Assembly: GCA_017474485.1 (NCBI GenBank)
Contig: JAFVHO010000070.1
Span: 1-36,129, forward strand
DNA: 36,129 nt
From: Prevotella sp.
GTDB lineage: Bacteria; Bacteroidota; Bacteroidia; Bacteroidales; Bacteroidaceae
Reading direction: 5' to 3'
The notes under the pieces are model-generated. The model searched no databases, was not told the DNA's origin, and saw only the letters and a program-made list of their open reading frames with translations. Positions 1 to 6,974 of the stretch are shown one piece after another. Made by a program: the position numbers and the translations under genes. Positions within the stretch are counted from its first letter, which is position 1; each line of letters starts with the position of its first letter.

Positions 1-70
1 AGTAATATTTATAGTTTTAGGTTTTTAGTTATTGGTAATAAGAAAGTTTTAAATGTGTTAGGGTAACAGT

Positions 71-246
71 GGTCGTCGCGAGACGGTCATAACTTTCTTT
101 TTAAAGCGAAAAGGTTAGTATTAGTTATATATGCTGTCGAAAGACAGACTTCCAGTCGAAAGGCTGGATTCATATGGAAAAGGATTTTTAGTTAAACATA
201 GGCTTTTGAACGTTGCCGCTCGTTGATGAGTAGCAACGTTTTTTTA
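71..246 (+). ncRNA. 3' part of a structured transcript with GNRA hairpins
   Basis: Three hairpins follow one another. Bases 71-77 pair with 82-88 around a GCGA loop. Bases 134-138 pair with 143-147 around GAAA. Bases 152-157 pair with 162-167 around GAAA. The last two are enclosed by a closing helix, 128-133 with 171-176, giving a three-way junction. A perfect terminator follows at 209-246, so the transcript reads on the plus strand and enters from the left edge. I checked for conserved RNase P, tmRNA, SRP and 6S motifs and saw none. It may be a small RNA or a structured 3' UTR of a gene left of the window. No ORF fits 1-240. Confidence 0.35.
209..246 (+). terminator. Intrinsic terminator
   Basis: A perfect 8-bp stem (AACGTTGC, 209-216, with GCAACGTT, 233-240) is followed by a run of T on the plus strand. 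On the minus strand no T-run follows, so it serves the plus-strand transcript. It may also help to end the converging ispF operon. Confidence 0.8.
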
Positions 247-717
247 TTTCTCTATCAGTGCCACAGCGTAAGCACTAATACCTTCCTGGCGTCCAGTAAA
301 GCCAAGCTTCTCGGTAGTGGTGGCCTTGATGCTAATCTGATCAGGGTCACATCCTATGACGTTGGCCATGCACTGTTGCATGTCTGGGATGTGTGGGTTC
401 ATCTTGGGGCGTTCGGCACAGATAGTAGCATCGATATTCACTAAGTGATAGCCCTTGGTGGCTATCAGTTCAATGGTTTTCTTGAGGATAATCTTACTAT
501 CCATTCCGTCGGTCTCGGCTGACGTGTCAGGGAAGTGGTAGCCAATGTCGCGCATGTTGGCGGCACCGAGTATGGCGTCGCAGATAGCATGTATCAGCAC
601 GTCAGCATCACTATGGCCCAGTAATCCTAACTCATGTTCCAACTTGATGCCACCCATCCACAGGTCGCGGCCCTTTACTAACTGGTGGACATCGTAGCCC
701 ATTCCTACTCTTATCAT
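244..717 (-). CDS. ispF: 2-C-methyl-D-erythritol 2,4-cyclodiphosphate synthase
   Basis: This enzyme cyclises CDP-methylerythritol 2-phosphate to 2-C-methylerythritol 2,4-cyclodiphosphate with release of CMP. It is the fifth step of the non-mevalonate isoprenoid pathway and acts in the cytosol as a trimer. The 157-residue length is normal. The start is typical: MIRVGMGYDVHQL carries the zinc-binding Asp and His of GYDVH. HSDADVLIHAICDA supplies the third zinc ligand, and KATTTEKLGFTGR is the conserved C-terminal nucleotide-binding motif. The start ATG at 717 gives the family N-terminus exactly. It is the last gene of the operon, 19 nt after porV, with an octamer-repeat tract in the gap. I recall the same porU-porV-ispF order in Porphyromonas gingivalis. 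Confidence 0.97.
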   Translation of the reverse strand: MIRVGMGYDVHQLVKGRDLWMGGIKLEHELGLLGHSDADVLIHAICDAILGAANMRDIGYHFPDTSAETDGMDSKIILKKTIELIATKGYHLVNIDATICAERPKMNPHIPDMQQCMANVIGCDPDQISIKATTTEKLGFTGRQEGISAYAVALIEK

Positions 718-736
718 TTTTTACCGTTTTACTTTT

Positions 737-1960
737 TTACCTTTTAAACAAGTCCTTGATGCCATCCATGTCGAATGCCAGTGTGAAACGTAATGTCTGG
801 TCAAGAGGATTGCTCTTGGCTGTGGAAATGACATAACCGACGTCAAGTGAAAAGACGTTCATGCGGAAACCACCACCAACAGTGAAGTAGGTGCGGTTAC
901 CTTTGTTCTCCGACTCATGGTGATAACCTGCACGCAACGCGAACTGGTCGTGATAGACATACTCAGCACCTACACTCCACTGTATTTCCTCCATCTCCTC
1001 CTTGAAACCGCCAGGGGCATCGCTGAAACTCTTGAAGATACCAGAGATAGAGCTGACATCATTGTACTTTTCTATGGCGTAGGCTTCGAGACTGCCGTAT
1101 ATGGTGCCGTCAGGATCATCAGCCTTCCACATCTCCTCTGTAGGTTCCATGGGTACTAACAGCTTATTGGCATCTGCAGCAATCGTGAAGCGGTTGTACT
1201 CATCGACGGGAATCATCAGTGAGGCACCTAATCGCAGGTTGGCTGGCAGGAACTGTGAACGGTCGTCGCCAAAGTAGGTAATCTTTGAGCCGACATTCGA
1301 GATATTCATACCCAAGCCCAACTGACATTCGCGTTGTCCGATATTCAGGTAGTTCTGATAGTAGCAAGCCAGGTCGGCAGCGAAGGCTGATGCAGGCGAC
1401 GCATTCTCCGTATAGTCGTAGCGTAAGTCACTATAGAGCCAACGGAGTGCTGCAGCAATAGAAAATTTCTCGCTCAGCATCAGTGATGCACCAACGTCCA
1501 GTGACATCTCGTAGGGCTTGACAGTCATAGCGTTCTCTTCCATTGAGGTAAACACTTCACCTAACGAGAAGTAACGCAACGAACCACTGATAGCAGCATA
1601 GTCGCCGATACGATAGTAGCCGGCAACATAGGCCAGGTCGATATCGTTCACCAACTGACGCAGCCAAGGGGTGTAGTTCAGTGCCACACCAGCCTTGCTG
1701 ATACAGAATGGATACTTGGCAGGATTCCAATACTGTGAGTTGACATCCGGATCGGTGGCAGCACCGATGTCGCCCATACCTGCACTACGGGCATCTGGGG
1801 CGATGGTCTGTGAAATAACAGCATGGTTAATAGGATGGTACTGGCTCTTAGAGTCCTGAGCGAACCCAGTGAAAGGTAAAAAAGTAAAAAGGTAAAAAGG
1901 TAAAACCTTTCTTACCCAACCAATTACCTTACTATTCATTTTTTTCTTCATATCTTTCAT
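737..1960 (-). CDS. porV: Type IX secretion outer-membrane protein PorV (LptO)
   Basis: PorV is an outer-membrane beta-barrel of the FadL fold. It shuttles T9SS cargo from the translocon to the PorU sortase complex. The product is 407 residues with a signal peptide ending near FTGFAQ (residue 35). The mature part begins with the family hallmark PDARSAGMGDIGAATDPD, followed by SQYWNPAK and a GVALNYTPWLR-type strand and LVNDIDLAY. Alternating beta-strand patterns run to the terminal FTLAFDMDG. It lies directly downstream of porU (42 nt), as expected. Possible starts are 1960 (MKDMKKK), 1951 and 1939; all leave the signal peptide intact. Oddity: the hydrophobic core KVLPFYLFTFLPF is encoded by a GGTAAAAA-type octamer repeat at 1872-1903, the same repeat that lies in the flanking spacers. 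Confidence 0.93.
   Translation of the reverse strand: MKDMKKKMNSKVIGWVRKVLPFYLFTFLPFTGFAQDSKSQYHPINHAVISQTIAPDARSAGMGDIGAATDPDVNSQYWNPAKYPFCISKAGVALNYTPWLRQLVNDIDLAYVAGYYRIGDYAAISGSLRYFSLGEVFTSMEENAMTVKPYEMSLDVGASLMLSEKFSIAAALRWLYSDLRYDYTENASPASAFAADLACYYQNYLNIGQRECQLGLGMNISNVGSKITYFGDDRSQFLPANLRLGASLMIPVDEYNRFTIAADANKLLVPMEPTEEMWKADDPDGTIYGSLEAYAIEKYNDVSSISGIFKSFSDAPGGFKEEMEEIQWSVGAEYVYHDQFALRAGYHHESENKGNRTYFTVGGGFRMNVFSLDVGYVISTAKSNPLDQTLRFTLAFDMDGIKDLFKR
1872..1903 (+). repeat. Octamer tandem repeat inside the porV signal peptide
   Basis: Four 8-bp units of the type AAAGGTAA/AAAAGTAA lie in coding sequence. Related tracts lie at about 719-748 (porV/ispF gap), 1961-2006 (porU/porV gap) and 12451-12488 (gap before the BACON lipoprotein). 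The units are A/T-rich and slightly degenerate. Confidence 0.8.
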
Positions 1961-2002
1961 ATATTTTATTTTTTACTTTTTTACCTTTTTAACCTTTTAC
2001 CT

Positions 2003-5000
2003 TTACTTGTGCGTCAGCACAATCAGTTTCTTAGCTTTCGAGACGTGCGAGCTACCTTCGCTGCTCAGCTGGACGCGATAGAGATAGACGCCAGTATGCA
2101 ATCGTCCCCCTGCATTAGTGGTGAGATCCCAGTCGATAGTCAGCATATTATTACTATAGGTGCCCGATTCGCTATGCGACCACAGGTGACGTCCAGAGAT
2201 GTCGAAGACGTCGATGTTGACATCCAACGGACTGTTGGCGCGGTCGTGGATGATGCGGAACGAAGTCTTTGTCGTCGCAGGATTAGGTGTGCAGTCCATA
2301 TCGCTGAATACAGGTTCTACACCCTTTACCACATTGAATGTCAGTTCAGCTGTCGACGAATTGTTCATCACGTCCCAGGCACGGAACAGCAGGTGGTGCT
2401 GACCATAGTCGAGCGCTGGGATGCTGTAGCCCAGTTTGCCGCTGGTATAACTGCCGAAGTCGTACTGGAAGTAGTCATTCAGCGAGTATGTCTTATTCAT
2501 CTCTCCGTCGATAATTAGTTGCAGGTCATGACCAATACCGCTGCCTGCAGCATTGATGCCGTCCTCGTCAGTCAGTTCTGCCACGAAGTAAGGCGTTGTG
2601 TTCACATCGCCGCCATTGACGAATGCCGTACTGTTCAAGTAACAGTAGATGCTGGGACCTTGCTGATTGCCACTGCCCTCGCTGGTGCCGTTCATGACCA
2701 ACTGTTCGAAACGGCCTGTGGCTGTCACGCTCTTGGTATTGTTGACGGCAAACAGGTTGATGATGCCCTGCTGGTCAGAGTATGCGATGTCCTTGGGTAC
2801 CACAAAGGTAAAGCTGAAACGTCCCTGTCTGACACTGTCGCTTCCATTGAAGATGGTGCTTGTCCTGTCGTAGTAGACGAAAGGCTCGTCTGTTTCCGAC
2901 GTGTCGTTCATCTTGCAGACAATCTGTTCTTTCGCATCGCGCACCATTGCATTCACCGTACCATTAAAGCTGCTGTCTGTCGTTTGGCTGTTATTCAGCA
3001 CACGTCCGCTAATCGTTGCGGTAGTACCTGCTTTCAGGGTTAATATGCTATCCCCGATAGCTGTGTGGTTGATACTGTCAACCACAATAGAGGCTGTGGG
3101 TAGGGCCAGACGCAGGGCAGGGTCACCTAAGAGGGAGTATTGCAGTTTATTCTCCGATCTGTCAGTCGACCAGATAGGTTGTCCGTTTTGCTGATAGCCA
3201 ACGATAATGCCTGTGGTCACCAGTTCGGCCTTTGCCCGTCTGACGGCTTCGCCAATAGGCATCATCAGCCCTTTCTCATCTTGGCTCAGCACGTGACGTG
3301 TAAATGCCAGGTTCATCAGCCTGTTTTGTGGCTGATAAACGGTACGGGTGGTGCCGAAGAAGGCGATAGCGCCTCCCTGAGGATTGAACAGGGCCGTCTC
3401 ACCAATGTTCTCCTCCTGTCCGTCAAAGGGCATGATGTCGCACGACGCAGTCATCCATAGAGGCAGACGCATGGACGAGGTGATGCTAAAGTCAGACAGG
3501 GTGAGTACGTATTCGTGAGATACGGCATCGGCACGTCCGTGTCCTGAGTAGTTCATGATGAGTGCGCCCTGCTCCATCTGCTGACGTATCAGACGAGTCA
3601 CGTCAGGATAGCGATTGCCTGTTGCCGAGCTGACTCGTGAAAAAGCATCCCACATGACACGCTTGACCAGTACGTTGGGATGCAGCGTTTCCACCAGTTG
3701 TGCAACGGAGTCGGCATCCTGCATGTGACGGTTCTGGTTGCCGTCATCGCCCATCAGACAGACGGTATTCTGCCAGATAGCCGCCTCCTTATTATTAATA
3801 TAGTTGTCTATTTTGTCTACGACGACGGCAGCATCGTCGGCTGTACGTGCTGTAATACGTCCTACAGCAATATCACTTTTCTCTGTTTGGAGGCTTGCTC
3901 CTTCGTCGTCGTCCAACAGTCCGAAATAGTCATCGCTGACATAGCAGCTGGTATGGCTGTATGAGTTTTCGCTTTCGTAGCAGAGCAGGAAATCGTCCAC
4001 TGACGTATTGGCCCACTCGCTGGCTCGCATGCGGTTGTCCCATGCTGCATCGCCCATCAGCAATAGGAAGCGTGGCATGTCGTCTTCTGTCTCAGCTCTG
4101 TCGTAGAGCATCTTCATATAGCGGCGATAGGCGTTGGCATCAGGTGTACCACTCGAGAATTCGTTGTAGAGTTCGTCGGCTGGTACAATCGTTACACGCA
4201 GCGAATCGTGCTGTTCGTGCAGGGCTTTCAGTCGCTGGGCCTCTTTCAGCAGTTTTTGTGATGTAGGTATGATGATCACCATATCCGTTGCTGTCGTCGC
4301 ATGGTGGTTCTGGTTCATGATGTTGTAAACGTATTCAGGTGTGCCGAATGTGCCGTTCTCCAAATCAGGACTGGCCTGAGGTTGTTCAGAATAAACAGAG
4401 ATATAGTCCAAACGGGTAGTACCACTAGTGGCACTGGTCTGGATGGTCACCGTATTGCTGGCCTGTAGATTGCTGACATTGAAGGTACGTGAGCCCGTCA
4501 GCATGGCATCATAATCGCCTTGTTTGCCAATGCCTATAGTGCCTAATGATTCGCCATTCAGACTCACCGTGATGCTGGCACCATCGATGGCTGACAGAAC
4601 GATGGTCAGTTGTCCGCTACCTGTTCCTTTTGCGGCAATGGTGTAGCTTTTTGATGCTCCAGCCTTGATTTCCGTTGCGTCATACAGGTTGCGTCCACCG
4701 TGATACCACGCATAGTCGTCTACCTCATATAACGTGCAGTAGTCGTCGCGCTGGGGATAGCAGCTGTTCATGAAGGCATCCTTTTCTATTGTCAGCGCCG
4801 TACTGTCGTTTTCCGTCAGGAAATAGTAGCCGTAGTCTGAGTAGTTGTTACGAATGCGACGGTAGTTGGCATCCCATGAGACTGGACCTACGGCATAAAA
4901 CAGACGACGTCCGTTAACCGTACAGGTGGGTACCTCTTTCAAATCGTCAGTCTCTGCCAGATAGTTGGCTGTCAATTGTTCAGGCTGGCGTGCACCTCCA

Positions 5001-5659
5001 TAACCATATATTTTCACCTTATTTATGTCGTTGAAACCGGCCTTTTTTATCAAATCGCTCGTCAGTTGATAGATGCCTGTCACTGGCACGCGGATCTTGG
5101 CCCAAGTGCCTTCACGTAGCACCGAATTGTCAGCGTAGCGAGAGATGGCTGATGTCTGATGGCTGATGTCTGAGGCTCTCCTACCTTTAACTTTTCTAAC
5201 TTCTTTAACTCCTTTAACCCCTAACTTAAAGCTTACCAGCTTCTGATATTGTCCATCGCGATATACCAATGGAATAAAGCCTATGTGCAGCGTCCCTTGT
5301 TTGCGGTCAACACTCACCGACTGGTGAATTTCGGGCATTGCCAGCAAATCATAATTCCTAATTCCTAATTCCTCATTCCTACTTTTAGCGTAGAGCTTTA
5401 TTTCTTCCTCGCTCATCGGAACGAACTCTGGATATTCGATGGATACCTGGTAAGTGGAGTCGGCATAGTGAGAACCTAACGGAAAAGCATAGTTGAATAC
5501 AGGCAACAGCGTGTCTATCCTGACCTCATCGGCAGTGAGATTGAAGAAAGACTGAGATTGAGAGAATGAGAAAATGAGGAAATGAGAAATTAAGACTGAC
5601 GTCGTTAATAATCGGCGCCAACCTGAATGCCTAGTCATTTCATGATTAAAATATTTCAT
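2003..5659 (-). CDS. porU: Type IX secretion gingipain-like sortase PorU
   Basis: PorU is the C25-family cysteine protease on the outer surface that removes the C-terminal signal from T9SS cargo and attaches A-LPS. The product is 1218 residues, close to the family length. It has a signal peptide (residues ~15-35), an N-terminal beta-rich region, and a Peptidase_C25 domain at about 440-860. The catalytic His is in NYSGHGRADAVSHEY (near residue 708) and the catalytic Cys in MTASCDIMPFDGQEENIGE (near 741). Ig-like domains follow, then its own C-terminal domain with DVFDISGRHLW and GVYLYRVQL. It lies between an FAH-family gene and porV in one operon. Oddities: the signal-peptide core and two linkers (KSRNEELGIRNYD and ASDISHQTSAIS) are encoded by short tandem repeats, so these stretches probably vary between strains. 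Start ATG 5659; no better internal start was seen. Confidence 0.94.
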   Translation of the reverse strand: MKYFNHEMTRHSGWRRLLTTSVLISHFLIFSFSQSQSFFNLTADEVRIDTLLPVFNYAFPLGSHYADSTYQVSIEYPEFVPMSEEEIKLYAKSRNEELGIRNYDLLAMPEIHQSVSVDRKQGTLHIGFIPLVYRDGQYQKLVSFKLGVKGVKEVRKVKGRRASDISHQTSAISRYADNSVLREGTWAKIRVPVTGIYQLTSDLIKKAGFNDINKVKIYGYGGARQPEQLTANYLAETDDLKEVPTCTVNGRRLFYAVGPVSWDANYRRIRNNYSDYGYYFLTENDSTALTIEKDAFMNSCYPQRDDYCTLYEVDDYAWYHGGRNLYDATEIKAGASKSYTIAAKGTGSGQLTIVLSAIDGASITVSLNGESLGTIGIGKQGDYDAMLTGSRTFNVSNLQASNTVTIQTSATSGTTRLDYISVYSEQPQASPDLENGTFGTPEYVYNIMNQNHHATTATDMVIIIPTSQKLLKEAQRLKALHEQHDSLRVTIVPADELYNEFSSGTPDANAYRRYMKMLYDRAETEDDMPRFLLLMGDAAWDNRMRASEWANTSVDDFLLCYESENSYSHTSCYVSDDYFGLLDDDEGASLQTEKSDIAVGRITARTADDAAVVVDKIDNYINNKEAAIWQNTVCLMGDDGNQNRHMQDADSVAQLVETLHPNVLVKRVMWDAFSRVSSATGNRYPDVTRLIRQQMEQGALIMNYSGHGRADAVSHEYVLTLSDFSITSSMRLPLWMTASCDIMPFDGQEENIGETALFNPQGGAIAFFGTTRTVYQPQNRLMNLAFTRHVLSQDEKGLMMPIGEAVRRAKAELVTTGIIVGYQQNGQPIWSTDRSENKLQYSLLGDPALRLALPTASIVVDSINHTAIGDSILTLKAGTTATISGRVLNNSQTTDSSFNGTVNAMVRDAKEQIVCKMNDTSETDEPFVYYDRTSTIFNGSDSVRQGRFSFTFVVPKDIAYSDQQGIINLFAVNNTKSVTATGRFEQLVMNGTSEGSGNQQGPSIYCYLNSTAFVNGGDVNTTPYFVAELTDEDGINAAGSGIGHDLQLIIDGEMNKTYSLNDYFQYDFGSYTSGKLGYSIPALDYGQHHLLFRAWDVMNNSSTAELTFNVVKGVEPVFSDMDCTPNPATTKTSFRIIHDRANSPLDVNIDVFDISGRHLWSHSESGTYSNNMLTIDWDLTTNAGGRLHTGVYLYRVQLSSEGSSHVSKAKKLIVLTHK
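5145..5172 (+). repeat. Heptamer repeat, 4 units (ATGKCTG)
   Basis: ATGGCTG and ATGTCTG alternate twice each inside porU, encoding part of a Ser/Ile-rich linker. A looser 7-9-bp repeat (AACTTCTTT type) follows at about 5181-5225. Confidence 0.85.
5354..5381 (+). repeat. Heptamer repeat, 4 units (ATTCCTA)
   Basis: Three exact ATTCCTA units and one ATTCCTC lie inside porU. They encode the EELGIRNYD-like stretch, which looks like an insertion into the N-terminal region. Confidence 0.88.
5551..5593 (+). repeat. Degenerate 7-8-bp repeat in the porU signal peptide
   Basis: Read on the minus strand this is a series of TTTCTCA-like units of 7-8 bp, encoding LISHFLIFSFSQSQS. A similar tract (TCATTATC/TCAATTTC) lies just upstream of the gene at 5655-5686 in opposite orientation, so the two tracts are partly complementary. 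Confidence 0.7.
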
Positions 5660-5700
5660 TATCTCATTATCTCAATTTCTCAATTTATTTAATTCGCGCC

Positions 5701-6318
5701 TTAGCGCGCATTGAATTCCAGCACTTTTCTCTCTTCCAACCACCCTTCCAGATGGTCGTTAATCTTGACGGGCCCTACGCCTACTGGGGTTCCTGTGTAC
5801 AACAGGTCGCCTGTTTTCAGCGTAAAGAACTGCGAGATGTAGCTCACCAGTTCGTCAATCTTGTAGAGCATATCGCTCGTACAGCCCTCCTGCACCGTCT
5901 GCCCGTTGATGTCCAGATGGAAGTGCAGGGCCTGCACGTCGCGAAATTTCTCTTTCTCTATCCAGCTCCCGATGACCGCCGACCCGTCGAAACCCTTACA
6001 GATTTCCCAGGGTTGCCCTTTTTCGCGAGCTTCGCGCTGCCAATCGCGTGCTGTGAAGTCGATGCCCACAGTGACAGCGTCATAATATCGGTGGGCAAAG
6101 CGTTCTGGGATGCTTTTACCCAGACGGCAGATGCGCACCACCAGCTCAGTCTCGTAGTCTACCTGCGTGCTCCAGTCGGGTATGAAGAAGGGCTTTCCGT
6201 CCTTCAACAGCGCCGAGTCAGCCTTGGTGAAGATGACGGGCCTCTCTGGTTTATATAACGCACCATCCAGCTCTTTATTGTGCTGGATATAATTCATTCC
6301 TACAGCAAATATCTTCAT
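5701..6318 (-). CDS. FAH-family hydrolase/decarboxylase
   Basis: This is a cytosolic enzyme of the fumarylacetoacetate hydrolase superfamily (FAHD1-like: acylpyruvate hydrolase or oxaloacetate decarboxylase). The substrate cannot be told from sequence. The product is 205 residues from the ATG at 6318 (MKIFAVGMNY). Reading from a TTG at 6346 would put the start inside the promoter, so I reject that start. Metal-binding acidic residues are visible in DYETELVV and GIDFTARD. The substrate-loop motifs ARDWQ and KGFDGSAVIG and the C-terminal GDLLYTGTPVGVGP are standard. It is first in the operon with porU, porV and ispF (41 nt before porU). I recall a FAH-family gene at the same place in Porphyromonas. 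Its link to secretion is positional only. Confidence 0.9.
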   Translation of the reverse strand: MKIFAVGMNYIQHNKELDGALYKPERPVIFTKADSALLKDGKPFFIPDWSTQVDYETELVVRICRLGKSIPERFAHRYYDAVTVGIDFTARDWQREAREKGQPWEICKGFDGSAVIGSWIEKEKFRDVQALHFHLDINGQTVQEGCTSDMLYKIDELVSYISQFFTLKTGDLLYTGTPVGVGPVKINDHLEGWLEERKVLEFNAR

Positions 6319-6345
6319 AGTCTCTGTTTTTATATGTTCAGCCTG

Positions 6346-6376
6346 CAAAATTACACATTATTATTAATATAGCAAA
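6346..6376 (-). promoter_or_regulatory. Promoter of the FAH-porU-porV-ispF operon
   Basis: On the minus strand TTTG (6376-6373) lies 19 nt before TAATTTTG (6353-6346), matching the Bacteroidetes -33/-7 consensus. Predicted transcription start near 6342, leaving a leader of about 24 nt before ATG 6318. Confidence 0.75.
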
Positions 6377-6423
6377 ACTCTGGCCACTAATTTGGTTGTT
6401 ATTTCTTTTCTTTGCTTTTTTCG

Positions 6424-6486
6424 TTTCAGGTCCTGAAATATATGTTTCAGGTCCTGAAATATATATTCCAAGGCCTGAAATATAAA
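6424..6486 (+). repeat. Three 21-bp palindromic tandem repeats
   Basis: Three units at 6424-6444, 6445-6465 and 6466-6486. Each carries the palindrome TTTCAGGTCCTGAAA or a variant, then ATATATN. Because 21 bp is seven codons, both strands can be read as heptad-repeat peptides. This makes spurious ORFs on both strands; I do not call either as a gene. The rest of 6377-6645 shows no supported gene. Confidence 0.85.
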
Positions 6487-6645
6487 ATAGCACTCGTACA
6501 AAAAACAAATTCTACCAGTATCGGCTTTGTTTTCCTTGAGAAGCAAAGGGCGTTGTCGCGTGGTGGTGGAAAATGTTTCAAATCGTTAAAAATACGTTTC
6601 ATGGGTGCTATTGATATGTTTTTGAAACAAAATAGACGTTATTCT

Positions 6646-6676
6646 TTTGCGTTCCTCTATATAATATCTACCTTTG
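6646..6676 (+). promoter_or_regulatory. Promoter of a short transcription unit
   Basis: TTTG at 6646-6649, a 19-nt spacer, and TACCTTTG at 6669-6676. Predicted start near 6680. The only downstream content before the terminator at 6843 is a short acidic reading frame. Confidence 0.7.
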
Positions 6677-6724
6677 CGCCATCATTTTTCTACTCACCAG
6701 TTTGCGGTAACTTTTTTTTTAGAT

Positions 6725-6808
6725 GTGCCCCTCTCTGAAATAGAAGTGAATTCGGAAGAAGTATTGGCTCCTGAATTCGAAGATATTTCTGTAGTGTTTG
6801 ACGAATAA
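6725..6808 (+). other. Short acidic reading frame, possible small peptide or gene remnant
   Basis: From GTG 6725 a 27-residue acidic peptide can be read (PLSEIEVNSEEVLAPEFEDI then SVVFDE), ending at TAA 6806-6808. It sits between a strong promoter (6646-6676) and a strong terminator (6843-6885). No ATG is in frame upstream. A run of nine T at 6712-6720 lies just before it. Dropping one T would join it to an upstream ATG frame starting MFLKQNRRYSF. It could be a gene tail broken by a frameshift, a slippage-controlled peptide, or simply a small RNA of about 200 nt. No family is recognised. Confidence 0.3.
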
Positions 6809-6842
6809 TTGCTGTTGTGTGTAAATACAGTTATCTATGAAT

Positions 6843-6885
6843 ATCAGGCGAGGCTCCGAAAATCGGATGACCTCGCCTGATTTTT
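6843..6885 (+). terminator. Strong intrinsic terminator
   Basis: An 11-bp stem (ATCAGGCGAGG 6843-6853 with CCTCGCCTGAT 6871-6881) carries an inner TCCGA/TCGGA hairpin and is followed by TTTT. It ends the short unit starting near 6680. Confidence 0.85.
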
Positions 6886-6935
6886 GTTCGCTGAAAAGGT
6901 TTTTCTGCCAAGATAGCAAATTTGTTGGTTTTATT

Positions 6936-6967
6936 TTCGGTTAATCGATTTTTTTGCATTATCTTTG
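6936..6967 (+). promoter_or_regulatory. Promoter of the YD-repeat/AraC gene pair
   Basis: TATCTTTG at 6960-6967 is a perfect -7 box. TTCG at 6936-6939 is a 3/4 match to the -33 TTTG with 20-nt spacing. Predicted start near 6971, only about 4 nt before ATG 6975. Confidence 0.65.
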
Positions 6968-6974
6968 CAGGGCA

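Noticed and set aside
71..246. 3' end of RNase P RNA or tmRNA
   Set aside because: The conserved 3' motifs of those RNAs are absent, although GNRA loops are present.
6412..6738. Plus-strand ORF of 108 codons and a minus-strand ORF at 6364-6546 with FQxLKY-type heptads
   Set aside because: Both frames come from the same palindromic 21-bp repeats; the plus ORF runs through a promoter, the minus ORF overlaps the FAH operon promoter.
6719..6919. Minus-strand ORF of 66 codons
   Set aside because: It reads across a strong plus-strand terminator and shows no family features.
6954..6974. TTG start giving a longer N-terminus for the YD-repeat-like protein
   Set aside because: It would place the start inside the -7 box and spoil the signal peptide; ATG 6975 fits better.
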